Shown: in pieces, positions 7,053-13,869 of the stretch
Numbering within the stretch: the stretch's first letter is position 1
Layout: each line of letters opens with the position of its first letter
Assembly: GCA_031257955.1 (NCBI GenBank)
Contig: JAIRNQ010000345.1
Location: 1 to 22,126, forward strand
DNA from: Deltaproteobacteria bacterium
GTDB lineage: Bacteria > Desulfobacterota > Desulfarculia > Adiutricales > Adiutricaceae
Length of the DNA: 22,126 bases
Direction: 5' to 3'
Translations under genes and position numbers: made by a program
The notes under the pieces: model-generated
What the model saw: only the letters and a program-made list of their open reading frames with translations
The model's database searches: none
What the model was told of the DNA's origin: nothing

Positions 7053-7733
7053 ATGACCATGGCGGACAAAGATTTGGCGGTTATCAGGGCTAGATTGGCC
7101 CTCATGGGTAAACTCGCTTCGGGTATGTTCGCCGAGGCCGTGGCGGCTCTGGCCAAGTCCGATCGGGAGGCGGCCAGGGAAGTGATCGCCAAAGATACCC
7201 GGGTAGACGCCTTGGAAAACGAGATAGAGGGCTTGTGCTTGACTTTTCTGGCCCTAAAGGCACCCAAAGCCTTGGAACTTAGATTCGCCGTGGCCGTCAC
7301 CAGGCTCACCAACGAAATAGAAAGGATTGCCGATCATGCCACCGTCCTGTGCAAGGAAAGCTTGTCCAGGCACCTTGGGCCGATTTGGGTGAAGGTGCCG
7401 GAGTTCGGCCAAATGGCCGAGATGGCCGGCCACATGGTCGATCGGGCCATGGACGGATTTTTCGCCTCCGACGATCGGGCTTATCTTGGCCTACTTGAGG
7501 ACGACCTAAAGGTAGGCGAATTGCAAAAGATCTTAAACGATAAGCTTATCGCCCATATGGCCAAGGACCCGGACAAGGCCCTAGAGGTCGTGTCCCTCTT
7601 GAACATAATCAGGAGAATCGAAAGGGTGGCCGATCACGCAAAAAATATCGGGGTTATGGTACCATACGTAACCAAAGGGATTCTGCTTCGGCACAATCAG
7701 GAGAGCGGAGACAATGTTGATAATGATGATTGA
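7053..7733 (+). CDS. phoU: Phosphate signalling regulator PhoU
   Basis: 226 residues, all-helical, made of two PhoU repeats. Each repeat has the metal-binding helix signature: TNEIERIADHA near residue 90 and IRRIERVADHAKNIG near 190. PhoU is a cytoplasmic, membrane-associated protein that links PstB to PhoR and represses the Pho response when phosphate is plentiful. The ATG at 7053 has AGGGA at 7041-7045 with good spacing; a second ATG two codons later is possible. The gene follows pstB after 240 bp containing the 38-bp repeats, and its end overlaps the phoB start by 20 bp, so the two are probably translated together. Confidence 0.95.
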   Translation: MTMADKDLAVIRARLALMGKLASGMFAEAVAALAKSDREAAREVIAKDTRVDALENEIEGLCLTFLALKAPKALELRFAVAVTRLTNEIERIADHATVLCKESLSRHLGPIWVKVPEFGQMAEMAGHMVDRAMDGFFASDDRAYLGLLEDDLKVGELQKILNDKLIAHMAKDPDKALEVVSLLNIIRRIERVADHAKNIGVMVPYVTKGILLRHNQESGDNVDNDD

Positions 7734-8409
7734 GGATGAAGCCGCCCTGCGTGAGGTAGTCGAATATAACCTTAGCCGTGAAGGTTACCAGGTCACCGCC
7801 TTTGATAACGCTAACGATGCCTTAATTGCCGTGGAGGACTGCCCGCCTGACTTGATATTGTTGGATCTTATGTTACCCGGTCTTCAGGGCTTGCAGTTTC
7901 TGGACATCTTCAGGCAACGGGATCAAAAAACCCCGGTTATTATTATCTCGGCCCGGACCTCGGAGGAAGACATAATCAGGGCCCTGGAAAGGGGGGCCGA
8001 CGATTACCTGCCAAAACCCTTTAGCCTTAAGCTACTTGAGGCCAAGGTCAAGGTGGCCTTACGGCGGCTGACCGGGGAGAGCTCCAGCACTGGTTATTAC
8101 AGTAGCGGTGGGGTCAGCGTGGAATTGGATTCCCACAAAGCCACCTGCGACAACAACGAACTACAACTTACCCAAAAAGAATTTGACCTTTTGGCCTTAT
8201 TTATTCGCAAGCCAGGTAAAGTCTTTACTCGCAATCAGCTTCTTAACATTATTTGGGGTTATGAGAATGACGTCAACAGTCGCACCGTTGACGTCCATAT
8301 GGCCATGCTCCGCAAGAAGCTCTCCGATAAAGGCCGCTACATAAAAACCCTTCCCAAGATCGGGTATCTCTGGGAAGCCCGAGTGCCCGAGAAATCCACC
8401 GGTGCCTGA
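7714..8409 (+). CDS. phoB: PhoB-like OmpR-family response regulator
   Basis: 231 residues. The receiver domain (about 1-120) has the acidic pocket E7-D8, the phospho-acceptor Asp51 in LILLDLMLPG, the conserved IISA Ser, and Lys in LPKPF. The winged-helix DNA-binding domain (about 135-225) shows LTQKEFDLLALF, RNQLLNIIWG, the recognition-helix stretch SRTVDVHMAMLRKKL, and TLPKIGYLW. When phosphorylated by PhoR it should bind Pho boxes such as those at 4061 and 10580. The ATG at 7714 lies inside the end of phoU with AGGAG/GGAG sites at about 7699-7710. Placement beside pst, phoU and a PhoR-type kinase supports PhoB over other OmpR-type regulators. Confidence 0.93.
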   Translation: MLIMMIEDEAALREVVEYNLSREGYQVTAFDNANDALIAVEDCPPDLILLDLMLPGLQGLQFLDIFRQRDQKTPVIIISARTSEEDIIRALERGADDYLPKPFSLKLLEAKVKVALRRLTGESSSTGYYSSGGVSVELDSHKATCDNNELQLTQKEFDLLALFIRKPGKVFTRNQLLNIIWGYENDVNSRTVDVHMAMLRKKLSDKGRYIKTLPKIGYLWEARVPEKSTGA

Positions 8410-8461
8410 CGGCCCCGGCTTCTGAGCCAGGGCGACTTTTGGGTCCGCCGGGGTGGCAAGA

Positions 8462-8507
8462 CCGTCCCGAGCGGCTGCCCTTCCGGACGGTAATCAGTCC
8501 GTAAGGG
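8462..8507 (+). other. Alternative hairpins in the phoB-phoR spacer
   Basis: The 222-bp spacer between phoB and phoR holds two mutually exclusive stems. CCCTT-c-CGGAC (8478-8488) pairs with GTCCG-t-AAGGG (8497-8507), while CCGTCC (8462-8467) can pair with GGACGG (8485-8490). There is no T run. They could modulate expression of phoR relative to phoB, but this is based only on base pairing seen by eye. Confidence 0.35.
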
Positions 8508-8631
8508 AAGTTGGGTGATCCGCGCGGGAGAGGCGGACGGAGCTGGGGTTGTTGATTTGAAGGATTGTTAGTCTTAAAGTATCGGCCAGATGGACTCGGT
8601 GTAATGGCCTATTTAGGGAAGTTTTGACAGA

Positions 8632-10287
8632 GTGTCAAGCATGATTGGTAACTACAAAATATTCGTCCTGATTTTTTTGCCGGCGGCCTTGGCCCTGGTT
8701 TTTGGCTTGGCCTTAATCCAGCAGAAAAGCGTCGATCTAAGTTCGGCCCAGTTTGAGGAGCAGCTGAAAAACCAGTGGCGACTTGTATCGATAATCCAGG
8801 CCGGTTCCATGGATACCGCCGCGTTTAAAGAGGTTAGCAAAAAATTGGGTTTGCGGGTCACCCTCATAGACCGCTCCGGCTCGGTGGTCTACGATTCCGG
8901 GACGGAAGGCGACGTTTCGGATAATCATAGCCAGAGGGAAGAGGTGAGAAGCGCCTTTCTGGGCGTTCCGGCCATGGCCACCCGCCAAAGCGCCACCACG
9001 GGTTTGTACACAATTTACTACGCCGATCGACTAAACGACGACATGGTCCTCAGGGTGGCTTACCCAGCCGAGTACTACCAGAATCTCTCGGGCGCGCTGT
9101 TGGCCCAAACCTTCTCGGGTTTGGTGGGCTTGGTCATAGCCGTGGGGGCCTTTGCCTTCATGGTCTCCAGAAATACAGGCCGAACCCTAAAGGAACTTAG
9201 CCAAGCCGTAAACGACGCCAAAAACGGCAGCCAATATCTACCCAGCTTCAACAACGAGTCGCTCGATACGGTCCTCTATTCCCTAAGCACGGTCACCAGG
9301 GAACTTAAAGACTTCGGACAGAAGAACGCCACCCTAAATTCCCGGCTCCAATATATCTTGGACAACATCCAAGAAGGCGTGATTTTAATTGAGAACGATT
9401 CAATTATTTACTCAAATGAAAGAACGGAACTTATCTTGAGCCATAAACTCCCGGGACATCTTTCGGAGATTACCCAAACCGAAATGCTCTCCATCATGGA
9501 GACTTTAATCGGTGGGAAGCACGTCTCGGAACTGCGCCTGGGGGATCGAACCATTTCGGTAAACTACCAATCCTCCGATCAAGCCACGCTGATCATACTT
9601 CACGATATCTCCGATAGGCTAAAGTACTCCGGCTATAAGTCGAATCTGGTGGCTAACATCTCCCACGAGCTAAAAACCCCCCTGACTTTGATCATGGCGA
9701 CCAGCGAAGTCATAACCAAAGATAACCAGATGTCCAAAGAGAACCTGGACAAGTTCCTAAATACCATACACGGGAACGCCAGGAGGCTAAATTCCCTACT
9801 GGACGATCTCATTTCCCTTCATCGCCTAGAGACCAGCGAGCCGGTTTTGGCCCAGGCCGATCTGGACGAGATAGTCTCCGACGTGAGAGACCTTATAGAG
9901 ACTAAGGGAAAGCGGCTGAATTGGAGCTTCGATTCGGGCCAGGTCAATGTCAACGGCAGCCACGTTACCAGCGTGTTGGTAAACTTAATTACTAACGCCA
10001 TTAAATACTCCACTGGTTCCGATATCGACATTGGTCTAAAACGCGGCGACAACGAACTGGAAATATCCGTGGCCGACCGGGGCCCGGTTATTCCCCCCTC
10101 CGAGAGGGAACGGGTTTTCGAGCGCTTCTATTCGCTCTCGGCCTCCCGCAATCGCGACGATTCCGGATCCGGCCTTGGCCTCTCCATCGTCAAACATATC
10201 GCCAAACTCTACGGGGGCTTGGCCAAGGTCGTGGCCAACGACAAGTCGGGCAACACCTTCATCGTCCGGCTAACCGAGAAAGACTGA
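8632..10287 (+). CDS. phoR: Phosphate-regulon sensor histidine kinase PhoR
   Basis: 551 residues if started at the GTG at 8632 (AGGGAA at 8615-8620); an ATG at 8641 would shorten it by three. Order: first membrane span (about 9-29), periplasmic sensor region (about 30-150, with VTLIDRSGSVVYDS), second span (about 155-180), HAMP-like linker, PAS domain (about 240-335, YILDNIQEGVILIE), HisKA with His345 in SHELKTPL, and the HATPase domain with N-box NLITNAIKYS and the ERVFERFYSL and GSGLGLSIVKHI motifs. It phosphorylates PhoB when phosphate is scarce. The sizeable periplasmic domain differs from the short-loop PhoR of E. coli and resembles Gram-positive and deltaproteobacterial versions. It follows phoB after 222 bp. 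Confidence 0.93.
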   Translation: MSSMIGNYKIFVLIFLPAALALVFGLALIQQKSVDLSSAQFEEQLKNQWRLVSIIQAGSMDTAAFKEVSKKLGLRVTLIDRSGSVVYDSGTEGDVSDNHSQREEVRSAFLGVPAMATRQSATTGLYTIYYADRLNDDMVLRVAYPAEYYQNLSGALLAQTFSGLVGLVIAVGAFAFMVSRNTGRTLKELSQAVNDAKNGSQYLPSFNNESLDTVLYSLSTVTRELKDFGQKNATLNSRLQYILDNIQEGVILIENDSIIYSNERTELILSHKLPGHLSEITQTEMLSIMETLIGGKHVSELRLGDRTISVNYQSSDQATLIILHDISDRLKYSGYKSNLVANISHELKTPLTLIMATSEVITKDNQMSKENLDKFLNTIHGNARRLNSLLDDLISLHRLETSEPVLAQADLDEIVSDVRDLIETKGKRLNWSFDSGQVNVNGSHVTSVLVNLITNAIKYSTGSDIDIGLKRGDNELEISVADRGPVIPPSERERVFERFYSLSASRNRDDSGSGLGLSIVKHIAKLYGGLAKVVANDKSGNTFIVRLTEKD

Positions 10288-10290
10288 CTG

Positions 10291-10338
10291 CCGTGCCGGC
10301 ATTTCGTCCCGTCCAGACGGGCCGAAATGCCGGCACGG
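10291..10338. other. Long hairpin just after phoR
   Basis: CCGTGCCGGCATTTCG (10291-10306) is perfectly repeated in inverse orientation at 10323-10338. Inside it, CCCGT (10308-10312) pairs with ACGGG (10317-10321) around a CCAG loop, leaving a single T/C mismatch. The result is a 21-pair stem starting three bases after the phoR stop. No T run follows, so it is not a standard intrinsic terminator; mRNA 3' end protection or a mobile palindromic element are alternatives. Confidence 0.75.
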
Positions 10339-10720
10339 ATCGTCGCGGCAGAGCCTAGGTTTATTTAGTTATTAGAATATTTTAGAATAAACTCCCTTCA
10401 GTTTTTATACGTTTACCCGCCAATAATCCTATTAATCCCACCAAATAAATTATTCCGCCAATCCTGCCTCGTACCCTTCCTTTTTTGACTAGGGCGTGTT
10501 GTTTTATGAGTATTTATAGTTAGTTATGCGTATAGTGGGGGAGGGGGGAATGGTTGGTTATAGTGGGGCTCAGAGATCATTTTACCTTTTTTTTACTTAT
10601 TTTTAGCCAGCCTTTTAAGGCCCGGGTTTACGATTTAAGCACGAGAACAACCGTCGCCCGGTTTAGTCAGTGGCGGCTCAATTGGGCCTTAGCCCGTTAT
10701 AAAACTTTGAAGAGGTTTGT
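10339..10720 (+). other. pstS upstream region without a gene
   Basis: About 380 bases, AT-rich (especially 10360-10520), between the phoR hairpin and pstS. It holds the candidate Pho box at 10580 and two TATAGTGGGG stretches (about 10532-10540 and 10560-10568) that echo the CATAGTGGGG part of the 67-bp array. A TATAAA lies at about 10698 close to the start. The plus-strand frame opening at 10554 runs into pstS out of frame and shows no protein signature. Confidence 0.5.
10580..10597 (+). promoter_or_regulatory. Candidate Pho box upstream of pstS
   Basis: TTTTACC-TTTT-TTTTACT again gives 7-bp repeats at 11-bp spacing, with a looser third element TTTAGCC at 10602-10608. It matches the pstC box in base content and spacing, which supports PhoB control of pstS separately from pstC. 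It lies about 120 bp before the pstS ATG; the -10 is uncertain (TTTTAA at about 10613). Confidence 0.5.
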
Positions 10721-11722
10721 ATGCGAAAACTTATCTTGGCCTTACTTTTCGGCGCTTTCGCCTTTAGCTCCGCCTTCGCCTCGGCCAGGGATCTTACCGG
10801 CGCCGGTGCCTCATTTCCCTATCCCATTTATTCGGTTTGGGCCTTTGACTATGAGAAGGCCACCAAAACCAAGGTAAATTACCAGTCCATCGGTTCCGGT
10901 GGCGGGATCAAGCAGGTAACCGAAGGCACGGTCGATTTTGGGGCCTCCGATGACCCGCAAACCACCGAGGATTTAAAAAAGGCCAAGCTAATCCAGTTTC
11001 CCGCCGTGTTGGGTGGGGTGGTGGCCATCATTAACGTTGAGGGCTTCCAAAATAACGACGTGGTGTTAACCGGCAAGGTCTTGGCCGACATCTTTCAGGG
11101 AATAATAACCAAGTGGGACGATCCGGCCATCGTTGCCTTGAACCCCGGCAAAACCTTTCCCTCGGAAACTATAAACGTGGTCTACCGTTCGGACAGTTCC
11201 GGCACCTCGGCCATTTTTACCAATTATCTTTCCCAAGTCTCACCCGAGTGGAAATCGGCCGTGGGCGCCGGCAAATCGGTCAACTGGCCACTTGGCGTGG
11301 GCCAGAAAGGTAACGACGGCGTGGCCGGAAGCGTCAAGAGAGTTAAAAACAGCATAGGTTACGTGGAATACGCTTACGCCTTCGAGAATAAAATAGTCTG
11401 GACAAGTTTAATCAATAAAGATGGCCAGACCATAGCCCCCTCCATCGATACTTTCGCGGCCGCGGCGGCCAACGCCAACTGGGACAAGAGCAAAGACTAT
11501 TTTCTGTGGCTGGTCAACGAAAGCGGCGCCAACTCCTGGCCCATCGCCGCCGCCACCTTCATACTTGTCCGCACGGACAATCCCGAGGCCCTCGAACTGG
11601 TGACCACTTTCTTTGACTGGTGCTTCAATAACGGCGACGCCCAGGCCCAAAACCTACAGTACGTGCCCCTTCCTGACAGCCTGAAGGCTGACATTCGCGA
11701 ATATTGGAAGGCGGCCAAGTAA
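10721..11722 (+). CDS. pstS: Periplasmic phosphate-binding protein PstS
   Basis: 333 residues. A Sec signal peptide (about residues 1-22, ending ASA before RDLTG) has no lipobox Cys, so the mature protein should be free in the periplasm. The mature N-terminus DLTGAGASFPYPIYSVW is the PstS hallmark, followed by the phosphate-contacting YQSIGSGGGIKQVTEG and DFGASD segments and the second-lobe RSDSSGTSAIFTNYL with S-G-T-S. It delivers phosphate to PstCAB. An AGAGG ribosome site sits just before the ATG. It stands last in the cluster, behind phoR and its own candidate Pho box, rather than first as in many operons. A strong terminator follows at 11890. Confidence 0.96.
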   Translation: MRKLILALLFGAFAFSSAFASARDLTGAGASFPYPIYSVWAFDYEKATKTKVNYQSIGSGGGIKQVTEGTVDFGASDDPQTTEDLKKAKLIQFPAVLGGVVAIINVEGFQNNDVVLTGKVLADIFQGIITKWDDPAIVALNPGKTFPSETINVVYRSDSSGTSAIFTNYLSQVSPEWKSAVGAGKSVNWPLGVGQKGNDGVAGSVKRVKNSIGYVEYAYAFENKIVWTSLINKDGQTIAPSIDTFAAAAANANWDKSKDYFLWLVNESGANSWPIAAATFILVRTDNPEALELVTTFFDWCFNNGDAQAQNLQYVPLPDSLKADIREYWKAAK

Positions 11723-11784
11723 GGCTGGAAAAGCCCCGTCCCGGCCCCTTCGGGTTTGTTTCCGGACTTGCCTACCGGGCAATA

Positions 11785-11811
11785 CCCTTTACCCGCTCTG
11801 TGGGTAAAGGG
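11785..11811 (+). other. Hairpin downstream of pstS
   Basis: CCCTTTACCC (11785-11794) pairs perfectly with GGGTAAAGGG (11802-11811) around a 7-nt loop, 63 bp after the pstS stop. There is no T run, so it may protect the pstS transcript 3' end while the T-tailed hairpin at 11890 terminates. Confidence 0.6.
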
Positions 11812-11889
11812 GCCAAAACCTTGCTCTTTGTCAGACTGGCGAGTCCATGAAACGGCTAATTGCGGTGATCAAAAATTGATATTTTAGCG

Positions 11890-11921
11890 CCGCGGATCAG
11901 TAAATGATCCGCGGTTTTTTT
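11890..11921 (+). terminator. Intrinsic terminator of pstS / pho cluster
   Basis: CCGCGGATCA (11890-11899), loop GTAAA, TGATCCGCGG (11905-11914), then seven Ts (11915-11921). This is a textbook Rho-independent terminator, 168 bp past the pstS stop, and separates the phosphate cluster from the TRAP genes. Confidence 0.92.
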
Positions 11922-12065
11922 ATTGGTCCTACCTAGTCGTATAAATTTTGTTTAAGGATCTAAGAAAGATTAATCATTACTATTGAGGGAAATAAAAAGT
12001 ATCGTTAGCCGTAGAAATACCTTTTTGGGAGATGGGCCGTTGACCGGGCTTGACTGAAAATGATG

Positions 12066-12094
12066 TTGGAATCATTACTGGATTCTGGTATTAT
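12066..12094 (+). promoter_or_regulatory. Candidate sigma-70 promoter for the TRAP TAXI gene
   Basis: TTGGAA (12066-12071), a 17-bp spacer, and TATTAT (12089-12094) preceded by TGG as an extended -10. Transcription would begin near 12101, leaving a leader of about 218 nt before the TAXI ATG. It sits after the pstS terminator in an otherwise gene-free 390-bp stretch. Assigned by eye. Confidence 0.4.
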
Positions 12095-12117
12095 CAACGG
12101 CACTGTAAGGAATCCAT

Positions 12118-12181
12118 AAAACCCGTCTGGAATCTAATGTCCCACCGCTTGTGTTTAATCTAATTGGCGGGGCGGGTTTTT
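12118..12181 (+). terminator. Possible leader hairpin/attenuator before the TAXI gene
   Basis: AAAACCCG (12118-12125) is complementary to CGGGTTTT (12173-12180), and the interior CCGC (12145-12148) can pair with GCGG (12167-12170); a T5 run ends the structure at 12177-12181. Located about 17 nt after the predicted transcription start, it could be an attenuator or the end of a short RNA of about 80 nt. The stem is interrupted by a large interior, so this is tentative. I do not recognise a known riboswitch in it. Confidence 0.3.
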
Positions 12182-12318
12182 GGTCGGGGTCATTCCGGTC
12201 GTTACCCATCTCATAATAGTCGGGCCCGGTCCCCGCCGTCCTTGGGCGGGGGGGTCGATTTCAAGGGCGGTACAGGTTTTCTTCGCTTTGGCCGCTTTTC
12301 CATCTTTAGGAGTTTCGC

Positions 12319-13326
12319 ATGTCCAGCAAATCGGCCTTCATTGGTTTGGTTTTCGCGCTTTGTTTGGGTTTGGTGGCTTTGTTCCAGCCCATTCCGGCCT
12401 CGGCCCAGACTGGCGACGTCCAGTACATCAAAATCGGCACCGGCGGACAGACCGGCGTCTATTACCCCACGGGCGGGGCCATCTGCCAGTTCATGTCCAG
12501 GGGGCAACGTAACGGTGAACACAACATCGACTGCAAAGTCGAATCCACCGGTGCCTCCGTTTTTAACGTCAACACCATCCGCTCGGCCCCGGATCACATG
12601 TACCTGGGCATAGTCCAATCCGACGTCCAGTATCAGGCTTTTAACGGCGTGGATCAGTTCACCGCCGCCGGCCCCGACCCGAACCTTAGGGTCCTGGCCA
12701 ACCTCCAGTCCGAGGCCTTTACCTTGGTCGCCCGCAAAGACGCCAACATCGCCATCTTCGACGATCTGGTCGGAAAGCGCATGAACTTGGGCGATCCCGG
12801 CTCGGGTAACCGCAACACCCTAGAGCTGTTGATGCAGGAGTACGGTTGGACTCCGGAGACTTTCAAGCTGGCTACCGATCTTAAGCCCGCCGAAATGGCC
12901 GGTGCCTTGTGCGACAACAAAATCGACGCTTACGTCTACGTCATTGGCCATCCCAACGGATCTTTGACCGAGGCCACCAGCACCTGCGATTCGATCGTCG
13001 TCCCCGTGACCGGTCCCAAAGTCGACGCCTTCGTGGCCAAGTACCCCTTCTATCCCCCGACCATAGTGCCTGGCGGCATGTATAAGGGTACCGACGCCGA
13101 CGTCCCGACCTTCGGCCCCAAGGCGACTTTGTTGGTTCACGCCGAACTGCCCGAGGAAATCGCCTACCAAGTGACCAAGGCCGTCTTTGGTAACCTCGAG
13201 GAGCTAAAGAACATCCATCCGGCGCTGTCGGCATTGACCACCGAGAACATGCTGGAAGGTAGCACGATTCCTTATCACCCGGGTGCCTTGAGATATTTCA
13301 AGGAAGTCGGTCTCACCGTCAAGTAG
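12319..13326 (+). CDS. TRAP transporter solute-binding protein, TAXI family
   Basis: 335 residues. A Sec signal peptide (about 1-29, cleaved after ASA before QTGDV) targets it to the periplasm. The mature start IKIGTGGQTGVYYPTGGAIC is the hallmark of TAXI-family binding proteins, followed by VESTGASVFNVNTIRS and the LGIVQSDVQYQAFNG segment; later RMNLGDPGSGNRNTLELLMQEYGW is also typical. It should present an organic anion to the TRAP permease encoded next; the ligand cannot be read from sequence (characterised relatives bind glutamate or other carboxylates). The ATG at 12319 has AGGAG at about 12307-12311. The permease gene is on the same strand but 543 bp away. Confidence 0.93.
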   Translation: MSSKSAFIGLVFALCLGLVALFQPIPASAQTGDVQYIKIGTGGQTGVYYPTGGAICQFMSRGQRNGEHNIDCKVESTGASVFNVNTIRSAPDHMYLGIVQSDVQYQAFNGVDQFTAAGPDPNLRVLANLQSEAFTLVARKDANIAIFDDLVGKRMNLGDPGSGNRNTLELLMQEYGWTPETFKLATDLKPAEMAGALCDNKIDAYVYVIGHPNGSLTEATSTCDSIVVPVTGPKVDAFVAKYPFYPPTIVPGGMYKGTDADVPTFGPKATLLVHAELPEEIAYQVTKAVFGNLEELKNIHPALSALTTENMLEGSTIPYHPGALRYFKEVGLTVK

Positions 13327-13869
13327 CCGCGGTCGATCTATTAATTGCCCCTATAAGGCCGGCCCTAAAGGGCCGGCCGGCGGGCACTTAAGGAAGATAG
13401 TTTGTGGTATGATATAGTCAGTCCATGGGGCATCGTTGTGCCCCGCCTTTGGGCTTGGCTAAAGCCGCTTCCTCGGGCGGCTGGCTAAAACCTTCGCCCA
13501 TATTTGGGGCAAGGTATGACAAATCGGTAGTGGTAGTGGCTTTGAAAGTGGTCTTCTTCCCCGTTTGACGCTTTATTCTTCCGTTTAGTCTAAATCACTT
13601 TTAATAAGTCGACTTAAATAATAACACATTCAAATAATTCATTTTTTGAGGCTTTGTTCATCCATATGGAGAACCATTGCCTTGTTTATCATTATTGTTT
13701 GCGCGCGTTATTATTTAGTCTCTTGTTATCACTATGTACTTTATCGATTGGTCGAAAAACCGTTTGAAAGCATATATACAGAACTCAGTCGTTTTATTGT
13801 TTGTAGTTGACGAGTTTTTTTTCTAACGGTAGTTTTTGCGGTTCAATAGAGCCTTTATTTGGTGTTATC
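13327..13869 (+). other. Structured then AT-rich spacer between TRAP genes
   Basis: No gene. The first part is GC-rich and structured: a 10-bp inverted repeat GGCCGGCCCT/AGGGCCGGCC (13357-13378) directly after the binding-protein gene; GGGGCA/TGCCCC (13427-13444); GGCTT/AAGCC (13452-13466) overlapping GCCGC/GCGGC (13464-13481); and CCTT-c-GCCC/GGGC-AAGG (13491-13514). A TGG-TATGAT extended -10 lies at 13405-13413 without a good -35. From about 13560 the sequence turns AT-rich up to the permease start, which could hold another promoter. The hairpin at 13357 may limit read-through and set the ratio of binding protein to permease. Confidence 0.5.

Noticed and set aside
12164..12613. Plus-strand frame of 149 codons overlapping the TAXI gene start
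   Set aside because: Arg/Pro/Ser-rich out-of-frame reading through a clear signal peptide and TAXI domain.
13807..13869. 21-codon N-terminal extension of the TRAP permease from TTG
   Set aside because: The family normally begins near the ATG at 13870, and the extension lies in AT-rich non-coding-like sequence without a ribosome site.
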